Below, one piece after another: positions 61,667 through 64,000 of a stretch of 64,000 bases of DNA. How positions within the stretch are numbered: position 1 is the stretch's first letter; every line of letters begins with the position of its first letter. A program made the position numbers and the translations under genes. This DNA comes from Caprimulgus europaeus (taxonomy: Eukaryota > Chordata > Aves > Caprimulgiformes > Caprimulgidae). The DNA lies in assembly GCA_907165065.1 (NCBI GenBank), contig OU015528.1, positions 44,073,515 to 44,137,514 on the forward strand. Reading direction: 5' to 3'. Under the pieces are notes generated by a model, which did not search any database, was not told the origin of the DNA, and worked only from the letters and a program-made list of their open reading frames with translations.

Positions 61667-64000
61667 TCTATCTACACCATATAAATTTCATATGTTGTAT
61701 TCACTCAGCATAAGTAAAAACATCTTGATGTCTTCTTAGAAAAACAGATGTAGTAGTAGTAGTGTACTGGTTGTGTGTTCTGTATATTTGAAAGAATGAA
61801 TGAGAAGTAATCCATAGATGTATTAAAAATACCACAGTTCTGTTTGGAACAGAAAAAAAATCCAAATATCAAATAGTACATGGTTGCTTCCACTCAAATA
61901 ATAAAGCGTCTTCAAGGTGTTTTTACTGTAAGTACGATTTTATTCTTTACCTGTTTTAATTTACAAAATATAAAAGTGTGTGAGAATAATATATATTGTC
62001 TGCTAAGAGATGAGATATTGTCATAGTTGCTTATATCTGAATTTTCCAAATCACCTCCATGATTTGTTCCTAAGAAGAAAAAAACCAACAGGCTTATAAC
62101 CTTTCTGATATCACCAACTCCTCCTAGATGTAACAGCTGAAATAAGCAACACAGTCTCAGGGGCAGAAACTCAGCTACTGCCTTCCTTGTAACTGTGTTT
62201 ATAATCATTACACACATGGATGGCTTCATATCTAGAAACAAATATCTATTTTGTTTTATTCATTAGCAGTTCTCACTGTTTACTGATTCACAGTGGTTCT
62301 TTGCTCCTGTTACTTAATGTTATTCCATTAAACTTAAGTTGTGAGAACAAATCACGTATCTCACTCCAAAGACTGAAGTATTCTGCTTTGCTGTGCATGA
62401 GGTCCAGCTATGTAAACTTTACTTTTTCGTTGTAAAGCTCTTCTTGGGATGGAGGCCAGCTTCAGGGTGTGTTATGATAGAGGTGTTCTTATGGGAAGGT
62501 GTTACAGCTCAAGTGACTTAATATAACTGAAGCAGAAATCTTCCTTAAAAATCCATTCTGGAGGACTTGGCACAGGATTGAAGTACTTTTGCGGGTTCAC
62601 CAAGGTGCGTGGAGCTTGTTGCTTGCTCTGAGGGCCATATGTTTACATGTAGGAAGACAAGTATATGTAATACTTATAGACACTGAGGTCCATCAACTGT
62701 AAAATACAAATCTTTGCCTTGGGAATGCAATGCAATGTTGCTTCAGAAAATCAAAGAAAAGAAATAGATGCTAAAATAAAAAGTCATTTGTCTAGTAAAG
62801 ATAAAGAAGAGTGGGATAAGGCTGAGAGAACCAACATGCAGTTATTTGTGATGCACGTATTCATAAAAAGTTATTTTAGTTGGTTTATCTTGGTGACAGC
62901 ATATAAAATTTCTATGCTCATAAAGTTACAGTTGTCTCTGTGAGTGGTTCTGTGTCATAGTACTAAATACTCTAGGGTAGCAAAGAACTGGCAAATTAGC
63001 TAGTACTTCCCACAAGGATACAGCAGGTTGATGCACTTGTGCAATTCAGACTACTTATCGGTCCACGGGTTTCTTCTGGTGGTGGTGGCTCCAATGTGCG
63101 GCATGCCTGGACGCTGCTTCTTGGATCCATCTTAGACACTGATTACAGGACACTATCAGCCGGGGCCAGTGTCAAAGAGTCCTGTTGGTTTTGAGCTGCT
63201 CTGGATCTTTTGTAACCACACCCAACGGTTCAGGCAACAGGCTGTCACTTAGGGGCCTTTGAAAATCACGTTGCACTGTGTATCCCCGATTGATTCACCG
63301 TGGCTTTCTCCTCAGTGTTTCCCACAAAAGGGAATCTCCCAGTCTTGAATCATTAGACAGATGTTTACTTCATCTGTCGCTTGTTAAATGAATCAGCTCA
63401 TATTGTGGAGGCCGTTGAGAGCTCTTGAAAGACTGAATGTGTCTTTCTCACTTTGAAGTATTTTGTTGAATAATGAATGATTAAAGAATTAGTCACGATT
63501 TTGAGGAGAATGTCAAGGTGTAGGCACAGGAAGTCCAGCTCACTGCACTGCAAAATACAAGGCTGCACGTATCGAAACAAAGCAGATGAAGCACCAAGTG
63601 CCTCTTATCTGTGCACTTCACAAGAAGAAAATACATCTTTGCCCTTAAAACTTTTAAAACTCATTGTGAGTTTTTATGCCAGTAATTATATCAGAACTCA
63701 AATTCTTAAGGGTTTGCTATTAAGAGTGAATTTTAATTCAGAAACTCTTTGAAGGAAACTTGCTGCTTTTCTAAAAGCAAAAACTAAAGGAAATACCTGC
63801 CATAAGCATTGATAGGAAAATACCACTAAGGCACTACCTGACAGCTAATTCAATGCCAATTAGTAACTATATAGTCATTCTGCATTTTAAATTTTGTATG
63901 AATACTGTGGTAGCTTTTGTGATACCAAAAATTACCCTGGAGTTGTTGATCTGCTTAATTCATGTAATTCATGGTCAGTATCTCACAGTGTATTGAATAA

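Larger units (their letters stand above)
59046..64000 (+). other. ELK3: Presumed first intron of ELK3
   Basis: After the CpG island ends near 59.75 kb the sequence becomes AT-rich. No ETS-domain exon (typically LWQFLLQLL...) is visible in any plus-strand frame, so the coding exons should lie further right. A (TA)n-containing repeat sits at 61641-61666. A mixed-composition patch with several CpGs at about 63.06-63.32 kb stands out from its surroundings. Confidence 0.45.

Noticed and set aside
60300..64000. Search for the ELK3 ETS-domain exon
   Set aside because: No frame gives the ETS-domain start. The coding exons must lie beyond the window if the gene is ELK3.

Overview
This window is vertebrate nuclear DNA, almost certainly from a bird. 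The repeats are CR1 LINE 3' ends and long avian endogenous-retrovirus solo LTRs, no mammalian SINE or L1 was seen, and the one well-resolved gene is split into conserved exons with GT/AG junctions. Most long open reading frames here are chance frames or lie in CpG islands or repeats.

Layout. (1) 1-14,086, minus strand: LTA4H, leukotriene A4 hydrolase/aminopeptidase. I could place exons 1-16, with all reading phases agreeing (508 codons). Their products include the GGMEN substrate loop, the HEISH...E zinc site and the catalytic tyrosines. About 100 C-terminal residues lie beyond the left edge. Intron 2 carries a CR1 fragment and a 987-bp solo LTR. (2) 13.56-14.34 kb: the LTA4H CpG-island promoter. 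It faces a plus-strand tRNA-Asp(GTC) gene at 14,379-14,450, only 292 bp from the LTA4H start codon. ZNF143-like elements lie between them. (3) 14.5-56 kb: a gene-poor intergenic stretch. It holds a 1.58-kb Charlie-type hAT DNA transposon with a perfect 8-bp target duplication and a broken transposase, plus microsatellites, small tandem duplications and a perfect hairpin. (4) 56.0-58.0 kb: a cluster of CR1 copies, one of them split by both a second solo LTR (682 bp) and another CR1. (5) 58.2-59.75 kb: a strong CpG island with a probable 5' non-coding exon on the plus strand ending at a GT donor near 59,045. By known vertebrate gene order (LTA4H next to ELK3, divergent) this is most likely the ELK3 promoter and first exon. 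The remainder to 64 kb would be its first intron. No ETS-domain coding exon is visible.

LTA4H and the presumed ELK3 are transcribed away from each other and share no pathway that the sequence shows. No new multi-gene system was found. The more unusual points are the tRNA/LTA4H head-to-head promoter, the nested retroelements, the GC-rich internally rearranged hAT element, and a 24-nt frame-preserving LTA4H microexon behind a T20 tract just before the zinc motif.
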